Below are positions 47,799 to 56,300 of a stretch of DNA of 61,781 nucleotides, one piece after another. Positions within the stretch are counted from its first letter, which is position 1. Every line of letters begins with the position of its first letter. Source of the stretch: Variovorax sp. WDL1. GTDB taxonomy: Bacteria > Pseudomonadota > Gammaproteobacteria > Burkholderiales > Burkholderiaceae_C. The stretch covers positions 220,410 to 282,190 of the forward strand of contig NZ_LMTS01000026.1 in NCBI RefSeq assembly GCF_001541225.1. The letters run 5' to 3'. The translations under genes and the position numbers were made by a program. A model generated the notes under the pieces. It was not told the origin of the DNA. It worked only from the letters and a program-made list of their open reading frames with translations, and did not search any database.

Positions 47799-49898
47799 TC
47801 ATTGCACTCTGGCCGGCCGCTTCGCTCCCGCGAACTTCGACAACGGGAACCCGAGACTGTCGTAAGCCCATGCACCGACCTCAATGCGCCGCTTCCAGAA
47901 CTGCATGCTCACCTTGTCCATTTCCGCCCGCCAGTACTCCTGCGTCTCCGCGCTGGCGGGGTCCTGGGCCGCTATTCCCCTCGTTGTCTCATCGAATAGC
48001 GCCTGAGTGGGCTCCAGGAGAAACTTGCGCAGCGCCATCTCGCGCTCCACCAGCACCATGCATATATAGCTGTTCCTGATGAATCCGTCGAACACCTCCT
48101 TGCTGCCAGGAACGTTAGCCGTGGCCTTTCGAACGCCGTACAGCTCGCTCGCCGCAAGCTCCAGCCGCGCCGCTGCTGCCACCCGTTCGGCTGCGACGTC
48201 AGGCACAGGCCTCAATACCCCGATAATGCCCGCGGCCTGGAGATACTTCAGAGCTCCGTTGATGGCATTCGCGTCCTTGAATCCTGACCGGCGCAGCAGC
48301 CGTTCCGCTGCCAGGTCGATTCGGTCGATATAGACCACCCGCCGTCCATCGAGCGAGTACAGCCCTTTTTCCCTGTCCGCTTCAAGAGCCAACGCGAGCA
48401 GCGATGCCACCACGATGACGAATGCCGGCCTTACAGTCGTGGTCACCCCGGTCGGGGAGGTAAAGCTGAAGCGCTCCACGCCGTTGTATTGGGCGTGATA
48501 GCGCAAATTCGACTCCAAACTCTTCGTGCGCAAATCCTGCAGCATGGGGTTGCCGAGCACCGTGGCCACCCCCATCAAGGCCTGCACCGTCGGCTTCACA
48601 GGAAGGACCAACACGTTGTAGAACTTGGCAGCCTTGTCTTCGCCCGGCATGGCATAGACCGAAGCCACGTAGCGTCGGTCATGCTCCCTGTCCTGGTTGA
48701 ACACCTCGAGCTCGCCAAACACCTCGTTGGGGTCGAAGACCACTCGAGGCTCCGCACTGACGGTGAGGGCCGGGGATGGCTCAGTACCAGGAAGGTAGGC
48801 TCCGAATCGTCCACTCTCAACAATGAAGACCTGGCCGGCCGTGTTGTGCTTGTAGGCTATCGGATGGTTGACGGCAACCGTGCGCCAATGCACACCAGGG
48901 AGGATATCGTCGCTGATGGCGCTCAGCAGCAAGTGGGCCGGACCGGGGTTTTCCTCTGGCCCGAGACTTCTACGCGCGGCCGCGAGCTCTGCAACCCACT
49001 TGTCGATGTCCTTGCGTGAGGCCTGAATGCGCCGTGTGCTGTATATCCCAAGCAACCAGATGTGGAATGGCGCTACCGCGTGGTCTCCGTTGCGCTTTGT
49101 GAAACCCTTGAGACGGTCGATGCTCGCCGGAAGGAGGGGTGAGGCCTCGTCGAAGACGTGAAAGCCTGCGTCTCGGAAGTGTCGTCTCATCGCCGTTCGG
49201 GACCGCAAATGCCGATGGAGCCCATCCCGGCACTCGGTCAAGGAGGGCTCATCCTGCTTTTCAGTGCTGAAGTCTTCGGGACCCAGGTCCTTCTTGAAAT
49301 AGCGCCTGTTGCTCGTCGCCACCAACATGATTCCTTCCCGGCCCGGTTCGAACAGCTGCCCGAGTGCGAGCAAAAGCTTAGCCGGGTCAGCGATGTGGTC
49401 GAAAAGCCGAATTGCCAGGATGATGTTCGGCATCTCCTTCGTGTCTATGAATCCGAAGGGGTCGTCTTCCTCGAGGTTCCTGACGAGAACCTGCATGAAC
49501 TTGGAGGGCTGCGCAGCCTTGAGCCGTTCCGATTCCTTATCCACGCCGACGTAGGCGGCGACATTCGGCGCATTCATCAGTTTGTGGCCGATGACTGCAT
49601 CGCCACACCCGAGGTCCAGCACTCTGTCGTGACGCTTGTTGGAGGGCCAATCCTTGTAGGTCCACATCTTCTCTGGCGTCAACTCAGCGCTTGTCGCCTG
49701 GTCGCAAAGCCCCTCCCACCTCTGTAGCGCCGCCTGGATGGAGGTGACATCTCGGCTTCCCGTGGGGTCGTAGCACAACAGACCTTGCACGATTGGGTCG
49801 ACCAGTTCTCGGCGAAGCTCATCGGTTGCGTCGCCAGCGTCTCGGACCTCCCGGCCCTGGTCGGCACCATCGACATCCTCTGCGTCTTGCGCTGCCAT
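47799..49898 (-). CDS. methyltransferase fused to CRP-like sensor and winged helix
   Basis: The ATG at 49898 has GGAGGA upstream; the product is 699 residues. Residues 85-250 form a class I SAM methyltransferase (VLDLGCGDAVIGHKL, AYVGVDKE, ILAIRLFDHIADPAKLLLAL). Residues about 340-460 look like a cyclic-nucleotide-binding fold: AGQVFIVESGRFGAYLPG, VFGELEVFNQDREHDRRYVA and SVYA, the GEL...RxAxVxA pattern. Residues 525-565 (YIDRIDLAAERLLRRSGFKD, INGALKYLQAAGIIGVL) fit a winged helix, and a helical tail follows. The cyclic-nucleotide call is moderate, as the phosphate-binding cassette is long. The substrate of methylation is not shown. Confidence 0.65.
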   Translation of the reverse strand: MAAQDAEDVDGADQGREVRDAGDATDELRRELVDPIVQGLLCYDPTGSRDVTSIQAALQRWEGLCDQATSAELTPEKMWTYKDWPSNKRHDRVLDLGCGDAVIGHKLMNAPNVAAYVGVDKESERLKAAQPSKFMQVLVRNLEEDDPFGFIDTKEMPNIILAIRLFDHIADPAKLLLALGQLFEPGREGIMLVATSNRRYFKKDLGPEDFSTEKQDEPSLTECRDGLHRHLRSRTAMRRHFRDAGFHVFDEASPLLPASIDRLKGFTKRNGDHAVAPFHIWLLGIYSTRRIQASRKDIDKWVAELAAARRSLGPEENPGPAHLLLSAISDDILPGVHWRTVAVNHPIAYKHNTAGQVFIVESGRFGAYLPGTEPSPALTVSAEPRVVFDPNEVFGELEVFNQDREHDRRYVASVYAMPGEDKAAKFYNVLVLPVKPTVQALMGVATVLGNPMLQDLRTKSLESNLRYHAQYNGVERFSFTSPTGVTTTVRPAFVIVVASLLALALEADREKGLYSLDGRRVVYIDRIDLAAERLLRRSGFKDANAINGALKYLQAAGIIGVLRPVPDVAAERVAAAARLELAASELYGVRKATANVPGSKEVFDGFIRNSYICMVLVEREMALRKFLLEPTQALFDETTRGIAAQDPASAETQEYWRAEMDKVSMQFWKRRIEVGAWAYDSLGFPLSKFAGAKRPARVQ

Positions 49899-50276
49899 GC
49901 CTGTCCTCCGTCGAGGAGGATTCCCCGAAGCGGAGAATTCTGCCCAAAAAACGCGTTCTTGATATGAAGGTTCCACGCCTGGACGTTACCCCCACGCCCG
50001 CACGCATGGCAGAATTCCGCCGAATACGACGGTCCGCTGAGCCGAGCACTGCGACGAGGGGCCCCGACCCGATGACAAGGCACTGGGGTTTTCCCGGCCC
50101 TCGTCTTTCGGCCCCCTGAAACGCCCTGACGACGGTTTTCGGACCGTGCTGCGCGGTGGCTCAGTAGCCCGGGCGGCGAGTTCAGGGAACGTTTTAGAGT
50201 CAACGCAAAGTACCCTAAAGACTTTCCCGTTTCAATCCGGATGATTGGGTCATCTAAAACCCAACCGGAGATTGTC
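49899..50276. other. regulatory interval without gene
   Basis: No gene supported in 378 bases. An inverted pair AGAATTCTGCC (near 49937) and GGCAGAATTC (near 50009) is present, and the dyad GTTTTAGAGTC ... CCTAAAGAC at 50191-50222. The end of the region forms the promoter and leader of the 50277 gene. Confidence 0.4.
50191..50222. promoter_or_regulatory. TTTTAG/CTAAAG dyad
   Basis: GTTTTAGAGTC (50191-50201) and CCTAAAGAC (50214-50222), a partial inverted repeat. The 11-mer is identical to one arm of the 44119-44152 dyad. Confidence 0.45.
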
Positions 50277-50582
50277 GTGTTCAGCCCCATCGTCCAGGTC
50301 ATCACCGCCGTCGCGACCGCCTGCCTGAAGGAACCTGCTGTGCGTCGGCTGGCAACCGCCGTCGCCGTGTCGCTCGGCTTATCCCTTGGTGCCTTTTTCA
50401 GCGGAACCCACGGCGATACCCACGGAGGCGGCCACGAGCCAGAACCTACCCAGCCGCCGGCGCCCATCCAAAAGCGCGAGCACGAGGAGCGTTTTGCACC
50501 TCATCTGCTCGAAGCCGAGTTCAACAAGCCTCGCGCTGCCACCACAGCACACATCATGCAAGGAGCCGAAAGTGAGCACTAA
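50277..50582 (+). CDS. small membrane-anchored protein, 101 aa
   Basis: A GTG at 50277 with GGAG 6 bases upstream is preferred over the ATG at 50241. It encodes MFSPIVQVITAVATACLKEP, then a membrane segment ATAVAVSLGLSLGAFFSG, a His-rich stretch (THGDTHGGGHEPEPTQPP) and a charged tail. The His/Asp/Glu cluster could bind metal. It overlaps the next gene by 11 bp, so the two are coupled. Confidence 0.6.
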   Translation: MFSPIVQVITAVATACLKEPAVRRLATAVAVSLGLSLGAFFSGTHGDTHGGGHEPEPTQPPAPIQKREHEERFAPHLLEAEFNKPRAATTAHIMQGAESEH

Positions 50583-51093
50583 ACTGACACTCTGGGGTTT
50601 CCTTCTGCTGGGCACGCAAGCCGCTCACAGCGCGGGCGTGTTCGCGGTGGCCCGCGGCCTGTTGGCGGCGCAGAACCTGGCCGACGCGGTATCGGTCTTC
50701 ACCGACCCGAACGCCCTGGCCGCCATCTACGTCGCGGCCAAGCTTTCGGTGCATTTGTTTGGGGCCCCCGCGAAAGCGTATGTGCTGGCCCGCTACGGAA
50801 ACGAGCAGCCTAGGTGGGCCCGCACCTTCGGTGCGTGCGTTCGTCGGCTCCTGCCCAAAGCGCAGCTCCGCCTGAGCTCTTGGCTTGGCCTGGTCGATGC
50901 AGTGGCGAACGGGGTCATGCTGGCGCCGCTCGCGATGTGGCTGTGGCATGCCTCTCAGCTGGGCCCGACGGCATGCGCTGCCGTGCTGGGCATGCATGAG
51001 CTTCTGGGACTCATCGTGGCCTACGAAGTGTTCGAAAGCCTGTGGCACGCGAGCTCGCATGCAGCAAAGGCCCGCGGGCATTCCGACCAGTAG
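50572..51093 (+). CDS. membrane protein, 173 aa
   Basis: A GTG at 50572 with AAGGAG upstream gives MSTKLTLWGFLLLGTQAAHS. Four hydrophobic segments (for example LTLWGFLLLGTQAAH, AAIYVAAKLSVHLFG, LVDAVANGVMLAPLAMWLW, AVLGMHELLGLIVAYEVFE) and a His/Lys-rich C-terminus (HASSHAAKARGHSDQ). Coupled to the 50277 gene by overlap, then a strong terminator. Two-gene operon of unknown function, possibly a small membrane complex. Confidence 0.65.
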   Translation: MSTKLTLWGFLLLGTQAAHSAGVFAVARGLLAAQNLADAVSVFTDPNALAAIYVAAKLSVHLFGAPAKAYVLARYGNEQPRWARTFGACVRRLLPKAQLRLSSWLGLVDAVANGVMLAPLAMWLWHASQLGPTACAAVLGMHELLGLIVAYEVFESLWHASSHAAKARGHSDQ

Positions 51094-51114
51094 TCCTTGC
51101 CAGAGTCGGAGGAA

Positions 51115-51142
51115 GCCCTGCGATGCAGGGCATTTTGTTTTC
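51115..51142 (+). terminator. rho-independent terminator
   Basis: GCCCTGC GAT GCAGGGC followed by ATTTTGTTTT. Perfect 7-bp stem. Confidence 0.85.
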
Positions 51143-51242
51143 GGCCGTCAGCTGCCCAAAATGCCTCCTCGCAAGGTGCAGGCTTGCCATCGTTCTCGCG
51201 GCACAAGGCGTCCTTGGGGATGGAATTTCGAGCCGAGTCGGA

Positions 51243-52556
51243 CTACAGCTGCGCGACGGGCGCGTCGCTGACGGCAACGCCATGGGCATTCAACCGCTGG
51301 CGGATTTCGTCGGCGAGCGCCCAGTTCTTGGCAGCCCGGGCCTGCTGTCGCTGCGACTGCAGGTCGTCGATGTCCGTGTGGCTCAAGCTCACCGCGGCCG
51401 AACGGGGCAGGCGGGCCCAGGCATCGACGTCGATACCGAAGAAGTGCAGACCGGCCGCCAATCGCGCAGGTGTGCCGCCCTTGAGCTCCTGCTTCAGCCA
51501 AAAGCTGCCGGCAGGTGCATTCAGGTTGTCCGCCAGAACCTCAATGAGAGCATCCGCTGTCCCAGGCACAACGCCAGCCAAATCCTGGGTGAGCTGCAGC
51601 ACGTCCGCATGGGTGGACGCCAGAAGCTTGTCATTCCAGTCCAGCGGCTTCTGCCAGTGAGCCTGCACCAGCGCGAAGCTCAGCAGCTGCCCGCCCAGGC
51701 CCGGCGCCAACGCCTCCGCGGAGTCGAGGGCCGCCTGCCAAGTGACGAAGTTGCCCTCGCTCTTGCTCATCTTGCGACCATCGGACAGGACCGAGCCGTT
51801 GTGCATCCAGATTTCGGCCAGGGGCCGGCCGAACACCGGCTCCGACTGCATCATCTCCGCCTGGTGGTGCGGGAACTTGAGGTCGACGCCGCCTCCGTGG
51901 ATGGTCACGCTGCCGCCAAAGAGCGCGCGAATCATTGCGGAGCACTCGATGTGCCAGCCCGGGCGGCCCCAGCCCCAGGGCGATTCGAAGCCAGGCTCAT
52001 CCCGAGAAGTGGTTTTCCACAGCGCAAAGTCCCGCAGGTCCTCCTTGCCGTCAGTACTCACCCGCGTGGCGCCTTGCTCCGAGCGAAGTGCGCCTTCCTT
52101 GTGGGGCATCAACAGTGCACCGTCATAGGCGCTCACCCGGTAGAGCACGTCACCCGTGCTCGCCACGTAGGCCAGCCCCAGGCCGATGAGCTGCTTCATG
52201 AGCCAGAACATGTCGGCCAGGTACTCGCTCGCCTTCGGCTCCTCCGGAACATCCAGCCCGGTGGCGCGCATCAGCTGGCGGTTCTCCTCGGCGTACTTGT
52301 CCGAGAGCTCGTGCCAGGCAACGCCGGCCGTCTTGGCCGTGTTGATGATTTTGTCGTCAATGTCTGTGATGTTGCGCACCAGGCGCACACGGTGACCCTG
52401 CGCCGTGAGGACGCGCTTCAGGAGGTCGAAGACGACATAGGTGCGTGCGTGACCGACATGCGCGGACGAGTACGGCGTGATGCCGCAAGCGTAGATTGAA
52501 ACGTCGGTGGGTTCGACGCGCTTCAGCGCGCCCGAGAGGGAATCTTTGAGATGCAT
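51243..52556 (-). CDS. cysS: divergent cysteinyl-tRNA synthetase
   Basis: The ATG at 52556 gives a 437-residue class I synthetase. The HIGH motif is HVGH (residues 33-36), preceded by YACGITPYSS, where Cys24 is the first zinc ligand. Other zinc residues are in WHIECSAMIRALFGG and HGGGVDLKFPHHQAE. KMSKSEGNF is the KMSKS loop. The C-terminal ARAAKNWALADEIRQRLNAH matches the CysRS end domain. GITPY replaces the usual GPTVY and resembles the related ligase MshC, but the KMSKS loop, HGGG region and C-terminal domain favour CysRS. It is probably an accessory copy beside the chromosomal cysS. It makes Cys-tRNA(Cys) in the cytoplasm. Confidence 0.85.
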   Translation of the reverse strand: MHLKDSLSGALKRVEPTDVSIYACGITPYSSAHVGHARTYVVFDLLKRVLTAQGHRVRLVRNITDIDDKIINTAKTAGVAWHELSDKYAEENRQLMRATGLDVPEEPKASEYLADMFWLMKQLIGLGLAYVASTGDVLYRVSAYDGALLMPHKEGALRSEQGATRVSTDGKEDLRDFALWKTTSRDEPGFESPWGWGRPGWHIECSAMIRALFGGSVTIHGGGVDLKFPHHQAEMMQSEPVFGRPLAEIWMHNGSVLSDGRKMSKSEGNFVTWQAALDSAEALAPGLGGQLLSFALVQAHWQKPLDWNDKLLASTHADVLQLTQDLAGVVPGTADALIEVLADNLNAPAGSFWLKQELKGGTPARLAAGLHFFGIDVDAWARLPRSAAVSLSHTDIDDLQSQRQQARAAKNWALADEIRQRLNAHGVAVSDAPVAQL

Positions 52557-52668
52557 GATGGTTCGTTCGATGGCTGCGGGAATCGGTTGACGTGATTCGC
52601 GCACAGACATCGTGCAAGCGCAGCATGGCGGACAACCGCCTTGGAAATGCTTAGCTTGCTTAAAACCG

Positions 52669-52899
52669 TCATCTTTGAATTCTACCTTTAAAACGTAGCC
52701 TATAGCGTATCAGTTTAGCCTGCCGCGTCGCATACACAGCCATGGCACGGCGGCACTGTCTCATGATTTCAGCTTTGGCACAGGCGCTCGAGAACGCGTA
52801 CTCCGGCATCATCCATGGGCCAATGGCTGCGTAGGTTTCATCCCGAGGGAACACCTTGGCCGCCCTGCCGCGGGACGTCGGCTGGAAAGTCTGGACCAC
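52669..52899 (-). CDS. small hypothetical protein, tentative
   Basis: A 76-residue frame whose C-terminal 60 residues (VFPRDETYAAIGPWMMPEYA, IMRQCRRAMAVYATRQAKLI) are protein-like and Arg-rich. The start is unclear: the first 12 residues are poor and no ribosome site is seen. It lies in a 580-bp gap between cysS and the helicase operon. The remainder of that gap holds AT-rich TTTTAAAACG, TTTAG and TATAG patterns near 52686-52716 and nothing else recognised. Confidence 0.35.
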   Translation of the reverse strand: MVQTFQPTSRGRAAKVFPRDETYAAIGPWMMPEYAFSSACAKAEIMRQCRRAMAVYATRQAKLIRYRLRFKGRIQR

Positions 52900-53093
52900 A
52901 CAACATAGAAGTGGCCCTTTTCAGCTTTTTGAACCTGTCCTTTGAACTCGTCGGCGGCGTTGCACGGCCGTTCGTCCGAGGGCTGAGCCGCCCATCTGCC
53001 CTGTCCTGCCCGTCACAGCAAGCGATGGTGCAAACAACTTCACAGGTGCACCAGTTCATTGAGCCGCAAGCAGTCGGCAACACAGCGAAGTCT

Positions 53094-53114
53094 TGTATGG
53101 TGAACCTCTATACA
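53094..53114 (+). promoter_or_regulatory. candidate operator of helicase operon
   Basis: TGTAT, 11-base spacer, ATACA: an inverted repeat 25 bases before the ATG at 53140. It overlaps a TATACA -10-like box, the usual placement for autoregulation by small ribbon-helix-helix proteins. Confidence 0.4.
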
Positions 53115-53139
53115 GCCGATAAAAGCAAAGAGGAGCCAA

Positions 53140-53337
53140 ATGGCCGCAGAGAAGAACGTCTCGATTAGTTTCAGAGTGACGCCTGAGTTCAAGTTCCTCC
53201 TCGAGCGAGCCGCAGCTCACGAGCAGCGCAGCCAGACGAACCTCCTCGAAAAACTTCTTTTCGACTACTGCCGGACCCACGGCCTGAGCGCCAACCCGCC
53301 GGCCGCGCGCGAGCTCGAGAAAGCAGGTGCCCAATGA
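53140..53337 (+). CDS. ribbon-helix-helix-like small regulator
   Basis: The ATG at 53140 has AGAGGAG upstream. The 65-residue protein begins MAAEKNVSISFRVTPEFKFL: a charged strand (VSISFRV), then LLERAAAHEQRSQTNLLEKL and LFDYCRTHGL, the strand-helix-helix layout of Arc/MetJ-type DNA-binding proteins. Its stop overlaps the helicase start (ATGA, 53334-53337). The likely roles are repressor of the operon or a partner of the helicase. It could also be an antitoxin-like protein, but no short toxin follows. Confidence 0.65.
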   Translation: MAAEKNVSISFRVTPEFKFLLERAAAHEQRSQTNLLEKLLFDYCRTHGLSANPPAARELEKAGAQ

Positions 53338-56300
53338 ACGCGCCCGACCTGATGAAGAAGCTGCTCGACTACGTGCTCGAGCAAGCGAAGACCGTCGACC
53401 CCACGGCCTTCCAGCTCTCTGGCCAGGGCGGCTTCCAGAAGGCAAAGCCCGACCTCCAAGGCCTGCCCGGTGTTGACTTCGACCTGGCCGGTGACGGCGA
53501 CCATGTGTGGCTGAAGGTGGCGCGCCTTGAAGCGCACCCGCCGCCGGCGCTGCCGAACGACGAGTGGAAGCCCCTCATCGTCGCGCACCGCGAGCCCACG
53601 GGCGCCCGCCCGAGCATCGACGAGGTCGCGTTTGAGCATCGGATGACAGCTGCGACCCAAGCCATGCTCGCCGAGGAGCGGGTCGTCTTTGTCGCCGAAG
53701 CACGTACCCGGCTCGAAGAAGCCCTTGGGGCGTACACCCAGCTGTGGACAGCCTGGGCCACCGGCGAGAAGCCCCGCCGCAAGACCATCGCGCTCTACGG
53801 CGACCTCTTTGCCATCAAGCATCAGCTGGAGGCCGAGGAGACCGCCAAGCCCCATGAGCTCGTCTGGGGCGTGGGCGTGTCAGCCTGGAAGCTGAATTAC
53901 ACTGAGCGCGGCACGACATCGGTCGTCGATTTCCAGTACCCGCTCATCACTCAGGCTCTCGAGGTCGGGATGGATGACCGCACGCTAGCGCTTGAGCTGC
54001 GCCCGCGCGCCGTCGGCCCGCAGTTCTCGTTCGATGCGTTCGCTGCCTGCCAGCTGCTCAGCGCGCCCGAGGTCGAGAAGGCCGCTCGCGCGGCATTGGA
54101 GAAGAGCGCAGACCGCCCAGTGAGCCCCTTTGATTCGGGCAGCTACGAGCACCTGCTCAAGCTCATCGCCGGCAACCTGCATGACAAGGGGCGCTACGAG
54201 CCTGGAGCAGAGGCCTTCCCGAAGCCTGGCGAGGACCTGGTGGTCACCGACGCATGGGTTCTTTTGTCCCGCCCGAAGTCCGTCAACTACCTGGAAGAGG
54301 ACATCGAGCGCCTGAAGGCGCGCCTCACGCCCGGCGTCGAGATTCCTCTCGGGCCACTCTCGCTGGTCACGCCACCATCGGACCAACTGGCCACGCACGT
54401 GCCGGTCGCGTTCCGCGGGCTCTCCGGTGTTTCAGGCAACTACGGCGGCCGCAACCAGGTGCAGGAGCTCTTCTTCCCCCTGCCCTACAACCACGAGCAG
54501 GTCACCATCGTCGAGCAGCTCGAACGCTCGAGTGGTGTCGCCGTGCAAGGCCCGCCCGGGACGGGCAAGACTCACACCATCGCCAACATCGTTTGCCACT
54601 ACCTGGCCACGGGGCGTAAGGTGCTGGTGACCTCCAAAGGCGAGCAGGCGCTCGAGGTGCTGCAGTCCAAGATTCCGGAGACCGTCCGGCCGCTGACCGT
54701 GGCGCTCCTCTCCGGTGACCGCGAAGGCATGCGCCAGTTTCAGGGCTCCATCGAGGCCATCATCCACAACGTCTCGCAGCTCAACCCCGAGGTGGTGAAC
54801 GAGCAGATTCGCACCGAGCGCAGCGGCATCGACCGCGCGCACGAGGAGCTCGCGACCATCGACCGACGGGTGGACGCGATTGCGATGGCACAGCTCTCGG
54901 ACATCGAGGTCGACGGGGTGCAGATGCGCGCGCAAAAGATGGCAGAGCTGGTCATCTCGGGCCAGGAGAAGCACGCATGGTTCGATGACGCGCTGTCGCT
55001 CGATGCCGCGCATGCGCCGCCCATGGACGCAGCGCTGGCCGCCCAGACCCGTGAAGCCCGTCGCCGGCTTGGCCAAGACTTGGACTACGCCCTCGCCCGC
55101 ATCCCTTCGAGCAACGCCTTGTTGCCAGCTGCAGAGGTGGCCCAGCTGCACGACGCGCTGGTCAGCTTGCGCGAAATCGAGGCTGCAGAAGCCAATGGAG
55201 GCCTGCTGGCGTTGCGCGCCATGACCCCTGAGGTATTGGATGACGCCCGTCGCCTGCTGGCAAAGGTCGAGGAGGCACGGCAACTCGCTTTCGAGCTCGA
55301 GGAATCCGGCGAGCTGTGGACCCTGGAGCTGCGCAAGAAGTGTGGCCAGGCGACCTTTGCGAGCGAACGGGCCGCCTTCGAGGCACTCTTTGCCAACATC
55401 GAGCAGCTGATTGCAGCGCGCGCCCAGTTCCTGAAGACGCCGGTGGAGGTGCCTGAGCAGGCGCTGGCGCAGCCGAAGGTGCGCGAAGCCGTGCAGCGCG
55501 CTGCGGAAACCGGCAAACCCTTTGGTCTCATGAGCTTCGGCGGCAGCGACATCAAGGAGCTCGTGAATGCCATCCGGGTAAGCGGCCTGGCGCCTGCCTC
55601 CGTCGACCACTGGAAGCACGTGCACCGCTACCTGGCGCTCCACGAACAAGTTCTTTCGTTCGGCGTGCGGTGGAACGAGGTCGCCGACCTTCTCTCCTTG
55701 CCTGAGCTCAAGGGTGGCGTGGTCGGGCTGCGGCGCGTTGAGCTGGTCACGGGCATTGCCAGGAAGGCACACACGCTAGCCATGCAGTTCGACGCGCAGT
55801 TGCCGGCTCTTGGAGAACGCGTTTTTGCGAACCCTCCAAAGATGCTGCTGCGTGGCTTGTCCTCCCAGCTCGAAGAGATGCAGCGCCATCTGCGCAGTCA
55901 TCTGACCCGTCTCGAGTTGGCCAAGGCAGCCACGACCCTGGTGACGCTGCAGGAGAAGCTTGCGGGAACGACCGGTCCGGTCTCCGACGCCCTGCGCGCC
56001 TTCGTTGCGAATGAGCTAGGCAACACAGCCATCCCTGTTGAACGGGCCACGGCACGATACGCGGAGCTCGTGAGTGACGTGCGCCGAGTGGAAGGCCTCG
56101 GCCATGACCTGGCGCTGGTGAACGACGTGGCGGACAGGTTGGAGCGCGCCGGCGCCGCCAAGCTTGCTGTGCGAATCAGAACTTCGGTGGTCGACGCGTC
56201 TGGAGATGACCCTGTCCTGCCAGTCAGCTGGCGCGAGGCCTGGACGTGGTCGCGTGTCCGCGCCCATCTGGATGCCATCGAATCGCGCGAAGAGCTGCGC

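Noticed and set aside
51243..52556. MshC (mycothiol ligase) instead of CysRS
   Set aside because: GITPY is MshC-like, but the KMSKS loop, HGGG region and C-terminal DEIR domain are those of CysRS, and mycothiol genes are not expected in this group.
53140..53337. Classical toxin-antitoxin pair
   Set aside because: The next gene is a 1539-residue helicase, not a short toxin, so a regulator or partner role is more likely.
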